64,000 nt of DNA, taken from contig WPIO01000008.1 in assembly GCA_009760855.2 (NCBI GenBank), forward strand, positions 5,897,501 to 5,961,500, read 5' to 3'. The notes beneath the pieces are model-generated. The model was not told the origin of the DNA, searched no databases, and saw only the letters and a program-made list of their open reading frames with translations. Shown piece after piece: positions 45,000 through 55,258 of this stretch (position 1 is its first letter; each line of letters opens with the position of its first letter). The stretch is from Cristatella mucedo. Taxonomy: Eukaryota; Bryozoa; Phylactolaemata; Cristatellidae. The position numbers and the translations under genes were made by a program.

Positions 45000-45325
45000 C
45001 GTTGGCAATTGAAGCTTTTGCTCGGCCAGTCCTAGACTGCGTAACTCGCTTTCGCAATTCTCACCCAACGACATCTACTCTCCAGCTGCCGAACGTGGCA
45101 GATTCTTTCCAGCCGTCGTGAGCTGCTGCGTCAATGCTACGTCACTTCCTCGACTGCCCTCCTGGCTCAGCTATGCTTCTCGCTTCCCTTCTTGCGTGAT
45201 GTGAAGTCTGTTGGCTACCGTGTGCGCACTGAAAGCCGCTTAGGCTTCGTGTGCGCTACATAAAACTCGCCTGCGTAACAGCCCCGTTAGTTAGTCCTTA
45301 TCGCTTTCTGGAGTTACAGACGGAG
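45000..45325 (+). mobile_element. LINE-B 3' fragment
   Basis: ggccagtcctagactgcg, tacttcctcgactgccctcc-like sequence, and the terminal block ggagttacagacggagagct. Parallels 61000-61290. Confidence 0.65.
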
Positions 45326-45557
45326 AGCTATTGCATCGCGAGCACTTTTGCTGCTAATCAAGGAACCGGAGCAGCGCAGCTCAATGACTAAAGCCTCTAA
45401 AAAAACGAGATGGAGCGTCCCAGAATGTTCCCCTGGAAAAAACTCTGGATCTGCACGCTGGAGAATTTCTTTTAAGACATATTTTTGTAGAGCCTGGAGC
45501 CTCCCGATAGTTTCTTCGGATCTAAAGAGAAATAGAAACTGGCTGCCCCTCTGCAGC

Positions 45558-45872
45558 CATGGTTTGGCCCAGGGGTGAGTGCTGGCCTCAAACGACCGAG
45601 CTCGTTGTCCCGAGGTCTCCTGCGGCATATGCAAAGCGCCTGGATAGCCGTGATGGCACACTGGGTAAGGCGGTTGCTTTCAAGACCTCGGTCCCGAGGT
45701 CGTGGGTTCGATTCCTGTGGTGGACGATCCTTTATCGCCACTGCAAGCGGCGCGATAGCCATAAAGGCTCTTCTGTCGCTATACAAAAAGAGGCTGTTTA
45801 AGCAGCTAGGATTTATTTATTTATTTATTTTTATTTATTTATTTAAGTTCTCCTATGGCGCTATACAAATAA
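45558..45872 (+). mobile_element. S1 SINE split by an S2 SINE
   Basis: The S1 head and first half of the tail occupy 45558-45645 (tttggcccaggggtgagtgc ... atgcaaagcgcctggatag). The second half of the S1 hairpin reappears at 45845-45872 (aagttctcctatggcgctat, acaaataaat). Everything between is a complete S2 SINE, so S2 entered the loop of the S1 hairpin. Confidence 0.8.
45646..45845 (+). mobile_element. S2 SINE nested in S1, with (TTTA)n tail
   Basis: gatggcacactgggtaaggc is the A-box side. The perfect arms GACCTCGG/CCGAGGTC sit at the anticodon-arm position. The B box (gggttcgattcctg) is followed by gatcctttatcgccactgca, the 3' domain (ggctcttctgtcgctataca, gaggctgtttaagcagct) and (TTTA)n. 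This is the most complete S2 copy and shows what its true 3' tail is. Confidence 0.88.
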
Positions 45873-46467
45873 ATATATAAATAATTGACATATATATGCA
45901 TACAAATAAAAAATATATATATATAAATCAAAAAATATATATACATATGTATGCAGTTGGAGAGCCTACAGCTGCGCACCGAAGGCACAACGTTCCACAC
46001 GCTTACAAAGTAACATACCCAGAAAAACGCTTCGGAGAAACGCTTCAGACATGCATGAGAAGGACCAGGCATGCCTCTTTAGATGCGTCTAGAAATAATT
46101 ACCTCTTTAATCTCTCCAAAAATTTAATCAGCCTCTTTTAGAAAAGTGCACGCCCCATCTCCGTAGACCAACTCCGAACGTGTGCCGCGAATGCTGCAGC
46201 ACCACTCCAACGTCACGCAGAGGGACATTGTCAAGGTCATCTTGCGGGCTAGAGAAGCAAAAGATTAATGCACCGAGGCTAGCGGACAAAATATCGAACG
46301 AAGCTGGCATTCGACTATTTAACAAAAACGCAAGCTGCCAGCATGAGCAGGAGTCGCCAAAGCGAATTACCTTAAAACGCGCGCAAACAGCGTCGCGTAA
46401 CTTTCCGCCGGTAGTCGCGCGCTCGTCGTCTTCCGTCGCAAGGCTGGGTGGGGGCACCTACGGGAAA

Positions 46468-46505
46468 CCGCCGCCGCCGCAGCCGCAGCCGCAGCCGCCG
46501 CCGCA

Positions 46506-46540
<35 letters not shown>

Positions 46541-46575
46541 AGCCGCCGCCGCCGCCGCAGCCGCCGCCGCCAGTC
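46468..46575. repeat. (CCG)n trinucleotide repeat with CAG/GCA interruptions
   Basis: About 35 triplets, mostly CCG, with CAG steps. The plus ORF 46180-46641 would read a proline/glutamine run here, and the minus strand reads arginine. The upstream part of that ORF has no known domain, so I leave it as a repeat. Confidence 0.9.
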
Positions 46576-46639
46576 AACAGGCAACGGAGCAACCCCGGCG
46601 GCGGCGGCCTTAGGACGTTGGCGGCGGTCTTAGGACGTT

Positions 46640-47035
46640 AGCGGCAGCTCGCGATAAGAGTAAATTTGATTTCTCGATTGTGCTGGCTTTGATTAAAGCG
46701 AAAGTCTTCTGGCGGTCGGGTCATCCGCCGTTCAACGGCAAGACGTATCGCTGTTTACACCCCATTCACCCGTGCCAGTTACGTCAACTGGCTCGGGGTC
46801 CATGTCGCATTCAAAGAAAAGCCCGACTGCAGCCCAAGCTTCCGAAATTAGCGCCCGATGAAAAAATTAGCCGCTGAGACAAATATATCGCCGCCAGCGG
46901 CAATGGTGGCCGTGGTGGTTGCGGGCCCAACCGTGTTTTTGTAACCATTGCGTCTCTTGGAAGACAGCAAAGGGAAGCCTGCGATGCCGATGCGTCGTAA
47001 ACATGGGTGGGACCTGCTAATTCAGTTAAGAAAGA
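46640..47035. other. No gene recognised
   Basis: Mixed sequence with no repeat or exon recognised. Confidence 0.35.
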
Positions 47036-47037
47036 CG

Positions 47038-47117
<80 letters not shown>

Positions 47118-47214
47118 GGGCGAGAGAGAGGGACAGAGAGGACGAGAGAGATGACGAGAGAGCGAGAGAGGGAGATATGAAGAGAAAGTGAAAGAGAGAG
47201 AGAGAGATTGAGAA

Positions 47215-47260
<46 letters not shown>

Positions 47261-47424
47261 AGAGAGAAAGAGAGAAATAGAGATGGAGAGAAATAGAGAT
47301 GGAGAGAAAGAGAGAGATGGAGAGAGAGAGAACGAGAGAGATGGAGAGAGAGAGAGAGAGAGGTGGAGGAGAGAGAGAGAGAGAGAGATGGAGGAGAGAG
47401 AGATGGAGGAAAGAGAGATGAAGG

Positions 47425-47520
<96 letters not shown>

Positions 47521-47572
47521 GAGAGAGAGATGGAGAGACAAGAAAGAGATGGAACGAGAGAGAGAGAGAGAG
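47036..47572. repeat. Long homopurine (GA)n tract, about 540 bp
   Basis: Nearly all purine on the plus strand with only scattered T or C (GAGATGGAG blocks). The pure (GA)n core is at 47425-47514. It is mirror-symmetric in many places, so able to form triplex DNA. All ORFs across it (up to 225 codons) are repeat translations. Confidence 0.95.
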
Positions 47573-48475
47573 AAGGCGGGCGATTGGCCGCAGTCACCGA
47601 CGAAGCCAAGTCCGGTGCACACGAATGTACGCCCGCATCGACCTTGCAAGTTGGCTTTGAATTGAGGACGCATCATCTGTGTTTTTGCCTCTTTTCTGCG
47701 CATCAGAGTTTATCATGCGAATAGCAGCTGAGTTTGGCTCATTTCCGTGAAATCGAAGGGTCTACTGCCGGTCGCCGCTTCCGATATGTTGCAAGCACTT
47801 TCTCGACTAGCGGGTGCTACGCGCGTTGAAGACGAGGAATGCGAATGCATTTTGGCCAAATATCGGCCCCTGCAGCTTAAATCCCAATAAGTCAGAATAA
47901 GTTCCAATCCAACCGGAAGCATTTACTTCAACAAGCCGCTAGTGATTCGCTCTCCACCCGCGAGTAGCGCAGCGGCGCGTCGTCTGGTGCTCGTCCTCCG
48001 CCAACTGCGTCTAAAATAAGCGTGCGCTCCAACCAGCGGTTAAAGTAGTGTCAGCCTCTTTGCGACCAAACTCGCTGCGGAGCGCATGTCCCCAGTAGAC
48101 GCCACAAACCTGTTGTGGAAGCTGCTGGCTACCGTAGACCTACTTGTCTTTGTCTCCCGTCATGCTTCACGCCGGTCGGTCTCTTCTCTAAGCATCCTGT
48201 GCAATCTAGGTCTAGTGAATCATGGGATTCGCAAGTTCGCAACTTCCTAACTGCATGCCAAACTATTTCTTTGAGTTGATCCTCGTGACGATTTTTATTT
48301 CGTACTGCTGAGGGTACCAATTTGAATTCTCGCACCGCCGACTGACAAGCTGCGCCATCTAGCGACCCGACAGCAGCGCCACGGAAAGATCCAGTTAGTT
48401 TGCTGCCTTGTCACTTCCGATGCCGCAATCGCTTCAAGGGGGCGCCTGGGTGTGAATAAAAAATAGAGCGAGAGA
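47573..48475. other. No gene recognised
   Basis: Unassigned sequence with short ORFs only. Confidence 0.35.
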
Positions 48476-48479
48476 AATT

Positions 48480-48590
48480 ACTGAATGCAAATCCCGCGGT
48501 CAGAATTTGAACCCGAGACCGCGGAGCCACTACTACGCGGCAGCGTCTGCTCGAGACCGCTCGTTATCAATACTTTCGACAGCGCTCTGC
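48480..48590 (-). mobile_element. tRNA-like sequence (possible SINE head or tRNA pseudogene)
   Basis: On the minus strand, AACGAGCGGTCTCGAGCAG resembles the A-box side of a long-arm tRNA (Leu/Ser-like). About 50 nt later, TCGGGTTCAAATTCTG resembles a B box. An inverted pair CCGCGGTC/GACCGCGG surrounds the B box. The acceptor stem is not closed, and no S1 or S2 body follows. It could be a third SINE family or a decayed tRNA copy. Confidence 0.4.
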
Positions 48591-50093
48591 CGTCAAGGTG
48601 GCTGTCCTTAGCCAAACTCGGCATGCACGGTGTGCAAGTGAATAAGTTCCTGCTGAGTAAAGAGCAGCGCTGGTCATTCAACTCACAGCTAGCTCAGCAA
48701 AATTTAGAACTCCGTAGGCACGAGCCGCAGACGGGAGGTCGACGAGGCCTGAGCGACCATAACCGGAAGTAAGACCTCGCGTCCAAGGCGGCGCTGCCAT
48801 TGCGCTCAAGCTGCTCGCATCCGCCTTTGCTTACGACGCAGGGTGTAAATGCTCGACAATTCGAAAGCCGTTGGGTCCTCTGAACTCACGCGGGCACGAG
48901 TCGCTTCCGGCAGAAGTCTCTGCCGAAGAACAGCGAGCCCATTCATTAAATTTTGTACTCCTGTACGAGATCGGCCAGCCGCGGGGCCATTAGCTTCCGC
49001 GTGGGCTCCTGGGATTAGTAAAAACAGCCACGCCGTCCATACGATCTTCTGACGTGTGCAACTGGTCGCCCACGTAAGAGCAAAACAGGTGCAGTTCCTG
49101 TCGAGCTTCGAGACGAAAAGCCTTGAGGCTTTGAGTGACTCACAGGAAACTCCCTAAGCACACTACGTTCGCAGTGTCGTTTAATGACTAGCAGGTTCGC
49201 GTATGTTAAAAATATTCCTCCGTCGTCCCGTACTGTTCCTCCGAAATAGCATCCGGTAACACGAACGCGTATGACCCGGGACACAACCGGAGGCGGCATC
49301 TCTAAGGGCACCGACCAAGAGCGGATGTGAACTGCCTAGTGAGCCATGAGTGGTTTAACTTAGATTAACCGGAAGTGAGCGAAATGCTATCGGATGGGGG
49401 TCAGCAATGCATTGCGACCGCTGCTGCATACACGAACTCGCCGTATTTAGTGAATTTCGAAATTATTTCATTTTTAAGGCTTCGCACCTCCACTCGGTTC
49501 ACTCGACATTTTCGCGATCTCCGACGAACGAAAGGTAAAACTTATTCTTTGCAGATTCGACGCGAGACTTAAGTCACGTGACCACTGTCGGAGCAGGAGC
49601 GCACGCGCGCTGCTCGAGCGCACGTAACATCACTGACAATGGGCAGATCCAGTGGCGAGATTGCGCGCTCTTTACCGTGCGATACTTATTTACTCTGAAT
49701 GGGCCCAAGTTCCGCACGGAGCTTTCCTTCGCTCGCTTTCGTTCGCTGTCGCGCTCCTCCTTGACTCGCAGCTGCACTTCGCCGTCCCGGCGCAGGAGCA
49801 CCTCTGGAAGCGACGCTGCAAACCCCCCCCCCCGCGAAGCTGAATCGATCCTCGCGAAGAGAAGCCGGCTGCTCGGCCGACCCGAACGCTTCGCCCGGCT
49901 GTACGATGGGTCGGTACCGAGCGCCAGCCTCCAGCCAGCGCCAGGCGCGTGGGCGGCGGCGCAGCCACGCACCATCGAGGCTCGAGGGCGCCAAGACTGA
50001 GCCAGGGAAGGGAGAGCGCACCACGACCCCTGGCGAGCCGCCGCCAACGATCGCAGGCCGGACGCTTAGAACGCGCGAAGAGAAGGAAACGCG

Positions 50094-50228
50094 CTGGGTT
50101 GGTCCAGCGGTTAAGGTGCTCGCCCCGACCAAGGTCTTGCCATGGTCGTGGGCTCGAGCCCCGCGGCAGATGTGAAGCGCCTGAATACAGATTAAGTTCT
50201 CTTGGGGTGCTATACCAACGAATTACAT
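50094..50228 (+). mobile_element. S1 SINE
   Basis: gggttggtccagcggttaag, gtgctcgccccgaccaaggt, catggtcgtgggctcgagcc, then ccgcggcagatgtgaagcgc, ctgaatacagattaagttct and cttggggtgctataccaacg. A complete head and tail, with one arm change in the hairpin. Confidence 0.88.
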
Positions 50229-51131
50229 GAAGGCGCTTCGCTGCTGGCTGCGCCGTACGCCCGTAGCCAAGCGGCACGGCGGCGTACTGATTGGTGCAAG
50301 GCCCGCGCGCCGTGCGCCGTTCTCGCGGCAGAGCGAGATGGCAGATGTGACGCACCTGAATGCGACGACGGCGCGGAGCATCCCTCGTGCGAACGCGGGC
50401 GCAGTACGAGCGTCCATACCGCCGTCACCTGCGTACCGGCGCTTCCTCGCCGCCGCGCCGCCGCCGCGCCGCCGCCGCCGCCGCCGCCGCCACGGCACCG
50501 CAACCTCGAAACTTGGCAACCGCCGCGCGCCGTGGAGCGCTACAACTGCCCGCCCCACCGCCCACCCGCCCGCGGATCGCTTGGGCGGGCGCGGCGGCAG
50601 CGCCGCTCGCCACGAGTCATTGTTCCTCGCCAAAGCACGACGTGGCGTTCACGCCAGCGACAGTGGAAGTAAGCGGAAGCACGCGACGCGTCGAGCGCGC
50701 GCCTCCACGGCTCGCTTGTGCGGCGCCCGCGGATCGGCGGGCGGTGCAGGCGTCAGCGCCCGCACGGGCGCGGCAGAGGCCTCGTTTGGAGGAGCTCGCA
50801 CGTTGACTACTAAAAGGAGAGAGGCAGGCAGCTAGACAGATAGAGCGAACCAGAAGGAAACCAACGCGGCGAAGCTCCGCGGGCGCGACGCTTCAGACGA
50901 CGGCTAGCGCTCGACGACGAGCGCTCAAGGTTGTTTTTGACGGCTCAGGCCATTGCCGATGCGCGGTCGTCCAGCGATCGCACTGACGCGTTCACGGAGG
51001 TCGCTTTAAGTGCCACTTACCGGCTGCCCGCTCGTGATGGCGAGAGCGTTTTCGACTCTCAGAGGAAAGTCGCCGCTCTCACGGCCCGCCGCTGCCGAAG
51101 CCAATCGAATTAGTTTGTTGTTGTCTTCCAA

Positions 51132-51165
51132 AACTTCGGCGCACGCGCGCAGGCGCGCCGAAGTT
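51132..51165. repeat. 11-bp perfect inverted repeat, 12-nt loop
   Basis: AACTTCGGCGC (51132-51142) and GCGCCGAAGTT (51155-51165) are perfectly complementary, and the loop is ACGCGCGCAGGC. No T run follows. Function unknown. Confidence 0.85.
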
Positions 51166-51794
51166 GGGGAGCGCCCGCTCTTCCGGCTCACGTCGCCAAA
51201 TTATCGTACGATTGCAGCGACACGCTTGTAAATGCCACTGTGCTTTTTTCCAGCACACCAATTTTTACACAACCTACGTGAGCATATGTAAGTAAGTAAG
51301 TGCGCACGCTTCGCGCTGAAGAGTGTTTTCCTTCGACCGTTCACTGGACTCGCTCCGTCGCAGCTTTCACCCACGAATCTTCTTACACCGGCGTCGGCGA
51401 TGGTACAGAGCGCGAAATTCCCTAAGTGGAAATCGTCGCGCAAAGACGCGTCTTTTCATTACTCTACGCATCGTTACCGGAAGACGAGACGCGACGAAAC
51501 GGTAGCATTCCTGTTGAAGCTGCGTCTACACTGACGAACGCTGGCACTCGAGACACGCGAGAACTCTGGTGTCGTGCACATCGCTCAGGGCTGAAGGCGC
51601 TCGCGGCACGGCCGTGCCGCCGCGGCGGTGGCGCGGCCTGCACTGGGCACAGCCTGAACGCTAGCCGCGCCGGCTAACCCCTTCGGTTCGACAAGTGCGC
51701 ATTCAACGAGGTATCGAAAATGGACGCTGCCGCGTTAAATAAGTCTCGTTGTGTTCATTCAAGCTCGTTCAATTGTTAAAAAAGGTTGATACTG

Positions 51795-51915
51795 TTCATA
51801 CTACCACTGAACACGTGTTCGTGCCTCTTGTACAGCAACTGTAAAGTGCCTAGAAAGAGATTGAATTCCAAGAGGGGTGCTATACCATTGTATTATTATT
51901 ATTATTATTAATATA
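51795..51915 (+). mobile_element. LINE-A tail only, older type
   Basis: cctcttgtacagcaactgta, aagtgcctagaaagagattg, aattccaagaggggtgctat, acc then (ATT)n. The stem changes AGCGCC to AGTGCC and GGCGCT to GGTGCT leave G-T pairs, so the fold is kept. Confidence 0.8.
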
Positions 51916-53190
51916 AATCCTGCTTTTTTCGGCATTGACGGATCGACCAGACTCGTCTCGCTGACCTATGAACTGGTCGCCTGCATGCTACTGATTTTTT
52001 GGGTACCATATCGGCTCTTAGCTGAATTACACGTCCTGCTCAGCAGTGTGGTTACTAGGATAGGAAGGATGTCTAAAGCTCTTTTTACAGGCAAGGAGTG
52101 TGACCAACTTGCAGCGTCTGGGGTTTTGAGTAAAATTAGCATTTGATGAGGATGCTTGACTGGCTTCTCAGCAAGCGGACGTATCCCAAAAATCTCAAGG
52201 CAGTGCGTCAATATAAAGTGGGTCTGATTGCACAAGTCTGTGGTCAGGACAGTGATACTTTGAAATTTTTGGTTTTGCTGTTAGGCACGGTGCGGACGCC
52301 AGCTTCACACGTAGCACCTGTAGCATGCATCGTCCGCTACCCGAATTAATGAGCGTTAGGCAAGCAAAATACTTTTGATTAGTAATCATACAAGTGTCAC
52401 AGTGCAGGTGCCCTACATAAATGTTTCAGCTATGTTCTGGCATATTAAGAAAAAGCGAATAGCTATATTTGACATTTGACACGGACTCAAGAGTTGATAT
52501 TTGACCTGAACCCAGAAAATACAATCTGCTACGTATATCGCGGACAATTTATCAAGAGTACATTTCTACGTGCGTCGCGGACAATGTAATATGAAGAGTG
52601 AAGTGTTTTGTGAGAGCGTCTGTTAAAATGTGCGAGGCCTACAAAGCATACTCTAACGAGCCTTTCGAGAATCAAAACAAGTCCTCATTTCACATGCGAA
52701 GACTGCGAGAGATCTCTTGAAGTTCAGGTGAACAACTGCTGCTCAGTAGATTAGATTTCTTGGACACTACTAGGTAGCGCATGGCACATCATTCTATAAT
52801 TCTGATATTTATATGAGCTAGTGCCGGGAAGAAGAGAGAGAAGTGAAGTCTGCTATCGAAAGAATTCGGCCACCAGACTGATGGACCAGTCAAGCAACTG
52901 CAACTTCTGTACGGCGGACCCTACCAAACGCCCAAGTGGCCGGAGCGCGCTTCCCACCACGTATCCGCGCATGCTATCATCCATCCTTCGCCCGGATGTA
53001 GTAGGCAGCCCAGAACTACCTGTCCCTGACCCCTTCCCAGCGTCCTTGACCCATTTCCTCCATCCCTGACCACTTCGGAGAGAGACGAGCCAGGCTTCAG
53101 GAGAGCGCGGCAGGTCAGACAGCGAGGACCTTGCAGCAGCAGATCCAGGCTCCCATTTCAGGGATGAGGCGGAGGAGAGAAAGTCGTATC
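51916..53190. other. No gene recognised
   Basis: Both strands carry moderately long ORFs at 51960-52240 (for example minus 52235-51966) that look like decayed coding sequence. I cannot name them. The rest is AT-rich and unassigned. Confidence 0.35.
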
Positions 53191-53194
53191 TCTC

Positions 53195-54345
53195 CAGCTA
53201 GGAAGATCTCAACAATCTTACGTCGGTCTAACATTGTCAAATGCTGAGAGCTTTCGAAATAAAAACTTTTTGACGGAAGTGCGAAAGACGCAGATCAGAG
53301 AGAGCGTCAGCAACTTTTTTCAACTTCTTCAGTGGGCCCGATTGGCTGTGCTTCTGTAACAATATGGCCGACATATTCGAGGCCACAGGAATCGCCCGTA
53401 ACCCAAGTGAGTGGCGTTTGTTCATAGACAGCTCATCCAGGAGCCTCAAGACCAATGCTGTTTCATAACGGTAACAATTGTTTGTATTTCCATACGGTTC
53501 ACTCTGAGTATCTTAAATTGGGCCGTGCCACTAGTGTCGAGCTGTTGAGGAGTGCCGTGAAGTATGCTGGAATAAAGCTGGGAGGCCATCGGAGACTTCG
53601 AAATGGTGTCACTCCTGATTGGCCTCCACGGCGTTTAACAAAGCTTCCTTGCTTTCCTTTCCATTGAGAATTACGCCAGAAAATTACGGCATGAATTATC
53701 ATGAAAGTCTTATGTAGGGAAAAACATCAGGTTGAAGCCGCAGGTCATACCCTCGCAAGGCGCCGATGCTTCCACTGCACATTAAGATAGGCCTTATCGA
53801 CCCATTTTATTGTTCACAGCTCTTGACAACAATTCAGAAGCTGTCAAGTTTCTCCAGCATGTCTTTCCATTGCTTTCGAAGGCACAGGCACAGGTCAAAG
53901 GTCGAAAGCGCCGATCAAAGCTGGTATCGTCATTGGACCGCAGCTAAAAATCAGAGCGTGCCGACTTTGCAAAGCTAAACTTGGCGGAGAAAGCGGCTCG
54001 GAGCTGTTTCATTGCCGTGGTTGGCGGCTTTTTTTGGTAATCAAAGTCTGAAAACTATGAGCACCTAGTTCAGGGTCTCATAAAGAGCTATTCCAAAATG
54101 GTATGTAGACTGTCCCCCAAAGTACTGGAATTCGACGGCCATCTTGACAAATTCAGGCAGCATTCGGGGCTCAAGTATTCTGGGGGAGCAAAGCGTGCGC
54201 TTTCACCAGGACTTACTGGTCATTGGACGTCGTCACCAAAGACAGTATGACGTAAAAAGCATAATGGGGAATATGCTGGGGGCGTCTATGAGAATATGAT
54301 TTGCAGTACAACCGCAATGCTTGAACATCTACTCCTTTCTGTACC
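53195..54345 (+). pseudogene. Broken copy of a repeat-associated invertebrate protein family
   Basis: Segments in three frames line up in order with a protein family that I know from many Hydra and arthropod genomes, where it is multicopy and usually named only as uncharacterized. Seen here: LTLSNAESFRNKNFL (near 53230), FFNFFSGPDWLCFCNNM (53310-53370), FEATGIARNPSEWRLFIDSS (53373-53433), VLLHNGN-like sequence (53450), a TKLPCF segment (53640), LPLHIKIGLI (53769), SENYEHLVQGLIKSYSKM (about 54047-54100) and LDKFRQHSG (54145). Stops and frameshifts separate them, so it is dead. The order and spacing fit the family well. It is probably transposon-derived. I do not know which superfamily it belongs to, and no terminal repeats were found. 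Confidence 0.65.
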
Positions 54346-55140
54346 CTTTTGAGTGATCATGTTCTTGTATGACTTCAGAGTAAATAATGCCAATTTTGAC
54401 TCACTAGCTGTTATTTCTGACTAAAGGGGAATAACAAGACAAGACACGAGTTTTTCAGCTTTCTCATTGGAGAAGGGTTAATTTCATAGCAATCGCTGTC
54501 TCGGTCACATAAGCAAAGTTTTCAGAAAATAATTGTCACTTTCCACACTGCTGAGGTCTAAGCAATTGGGAAATAACCATTACTACCTGCAGACAAAAGA
54601 ATTGTGCAGCACACCATTCGTGGTTATTGAGCTAATTTTAAATACCACCCAAATGGCTATGACCGCTCTTAAAACTTCCGGCGCCAGTCAGGTCGGCCAC
54701 TCCAGTCAGCCAGCCGGTCACGTGACCCACAGTCCTCATTAGCTGGCCGCTCACCGAACGCTATCACGTTTCCCGTCGCCGCCGGTTTGCGCGAGCGGAG
54801 GCGCAACGAAGCCCGGAAGCCGAGCGATCGCTAATCGATTCAGGCGAACGACCGCAGAAGGACCGAGCCGGAAGCGAAATTGGCGTAACCAGCAGCACAT
54901 CTGCTGCCTCTTAAACCGGCCCACGGCTAGCAGCAGCAGCAACAGCGATCGCCTCCGCCGCCTCGGCTGCTGCAGCGCCAGTGTGACTCAGAGCGGAAGC
55001 GGGAGCGTCATCGGCAGCGGCTCGGGTGGCGGTCAAATCCGCCGAAAGTGCCCGTGCGGCGAAGTAAACGGCGGCTCGTCGTCTTCAATTATCCGTCGCC
55101 CCCCCCCCCCCGCCCCAGCTCGCCCCTCCCCTTCGAAGTG
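54346..55140. other. Upstream region of the 55259 gene
   Basis: AT-rich to about 54700, then GC-rich with CAGCAG repeats (54925-54945) and a C run (55096-55110). No exon recognised. Confidence 0.35.
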
Positions 55141-55148
55141 CCCGCTAG

Positions 55149-55154
55149 TATAAA
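55149..55154 (+). promoter_or_regulatory. TATA box of the 55259 gene
   Basis: AGTATAAATGCG stands alone in a GC-rich setting. An initiator-like TCAGACTT has its A at 55174, 25 nt downstream. The 5' UTR would be about 85 nt with no upstream ATG before 55259. Confidence 0.5.
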
Positions 55155-55258
55155 TGCGCCGCCTGCCGCCGTCAGACTTCATACCGCCGCTTGCCCCGTC
55201 GAGGTGTTCAAAGTCAGAGGGCTTTCTTTGACGACCCTTGCGGACCGACGCGACAGAC

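Larger units (their letters stand above)
49560..51690. other. Large GC/CpG-rich block without a resolved gene
   Basis: Several long ORFs (for example 50227-50835 plus, 50355-49690 minus) overlap on both strands and consist of alanine, arginine and proline, as expected from composition. Part of the minus one is a translation of the S1 SINE at 50094. It contains CCG runs (50450-50495), and a hairpin at 51132-51165. A promoter island or GC-rich first exons are possible. Confidence 0.4.

Noticed and set aside
46180-46641. 153-codon plus ORF ending in a proline/glutamine run
   Set aside because: The run is a (CCG)n repeat. The N-terminal part has no recognised domain and overlaps a minus ORF of similar length.
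47022-47703. ORFs of up to 225 codons, serine/leucine-rich or arginine/glutamate-rich
   Set aside because: They are translations of the (GA)n/(TC)n repeat, which has no stop codons in these frames.
49690-50355. 221-codon minus-strand ORF
   Set aside because: Part of it is the reverse translation of the S1 SINE at 50094-50228, and the rest is compositional.
50227-50835. 202-codon alanine/arginine-rich ORF and its overlapping partners
   Set aside because: All frames on both strands are open because of CpG/CCG-rich composition, and no splice or domain evidence supports one frame.
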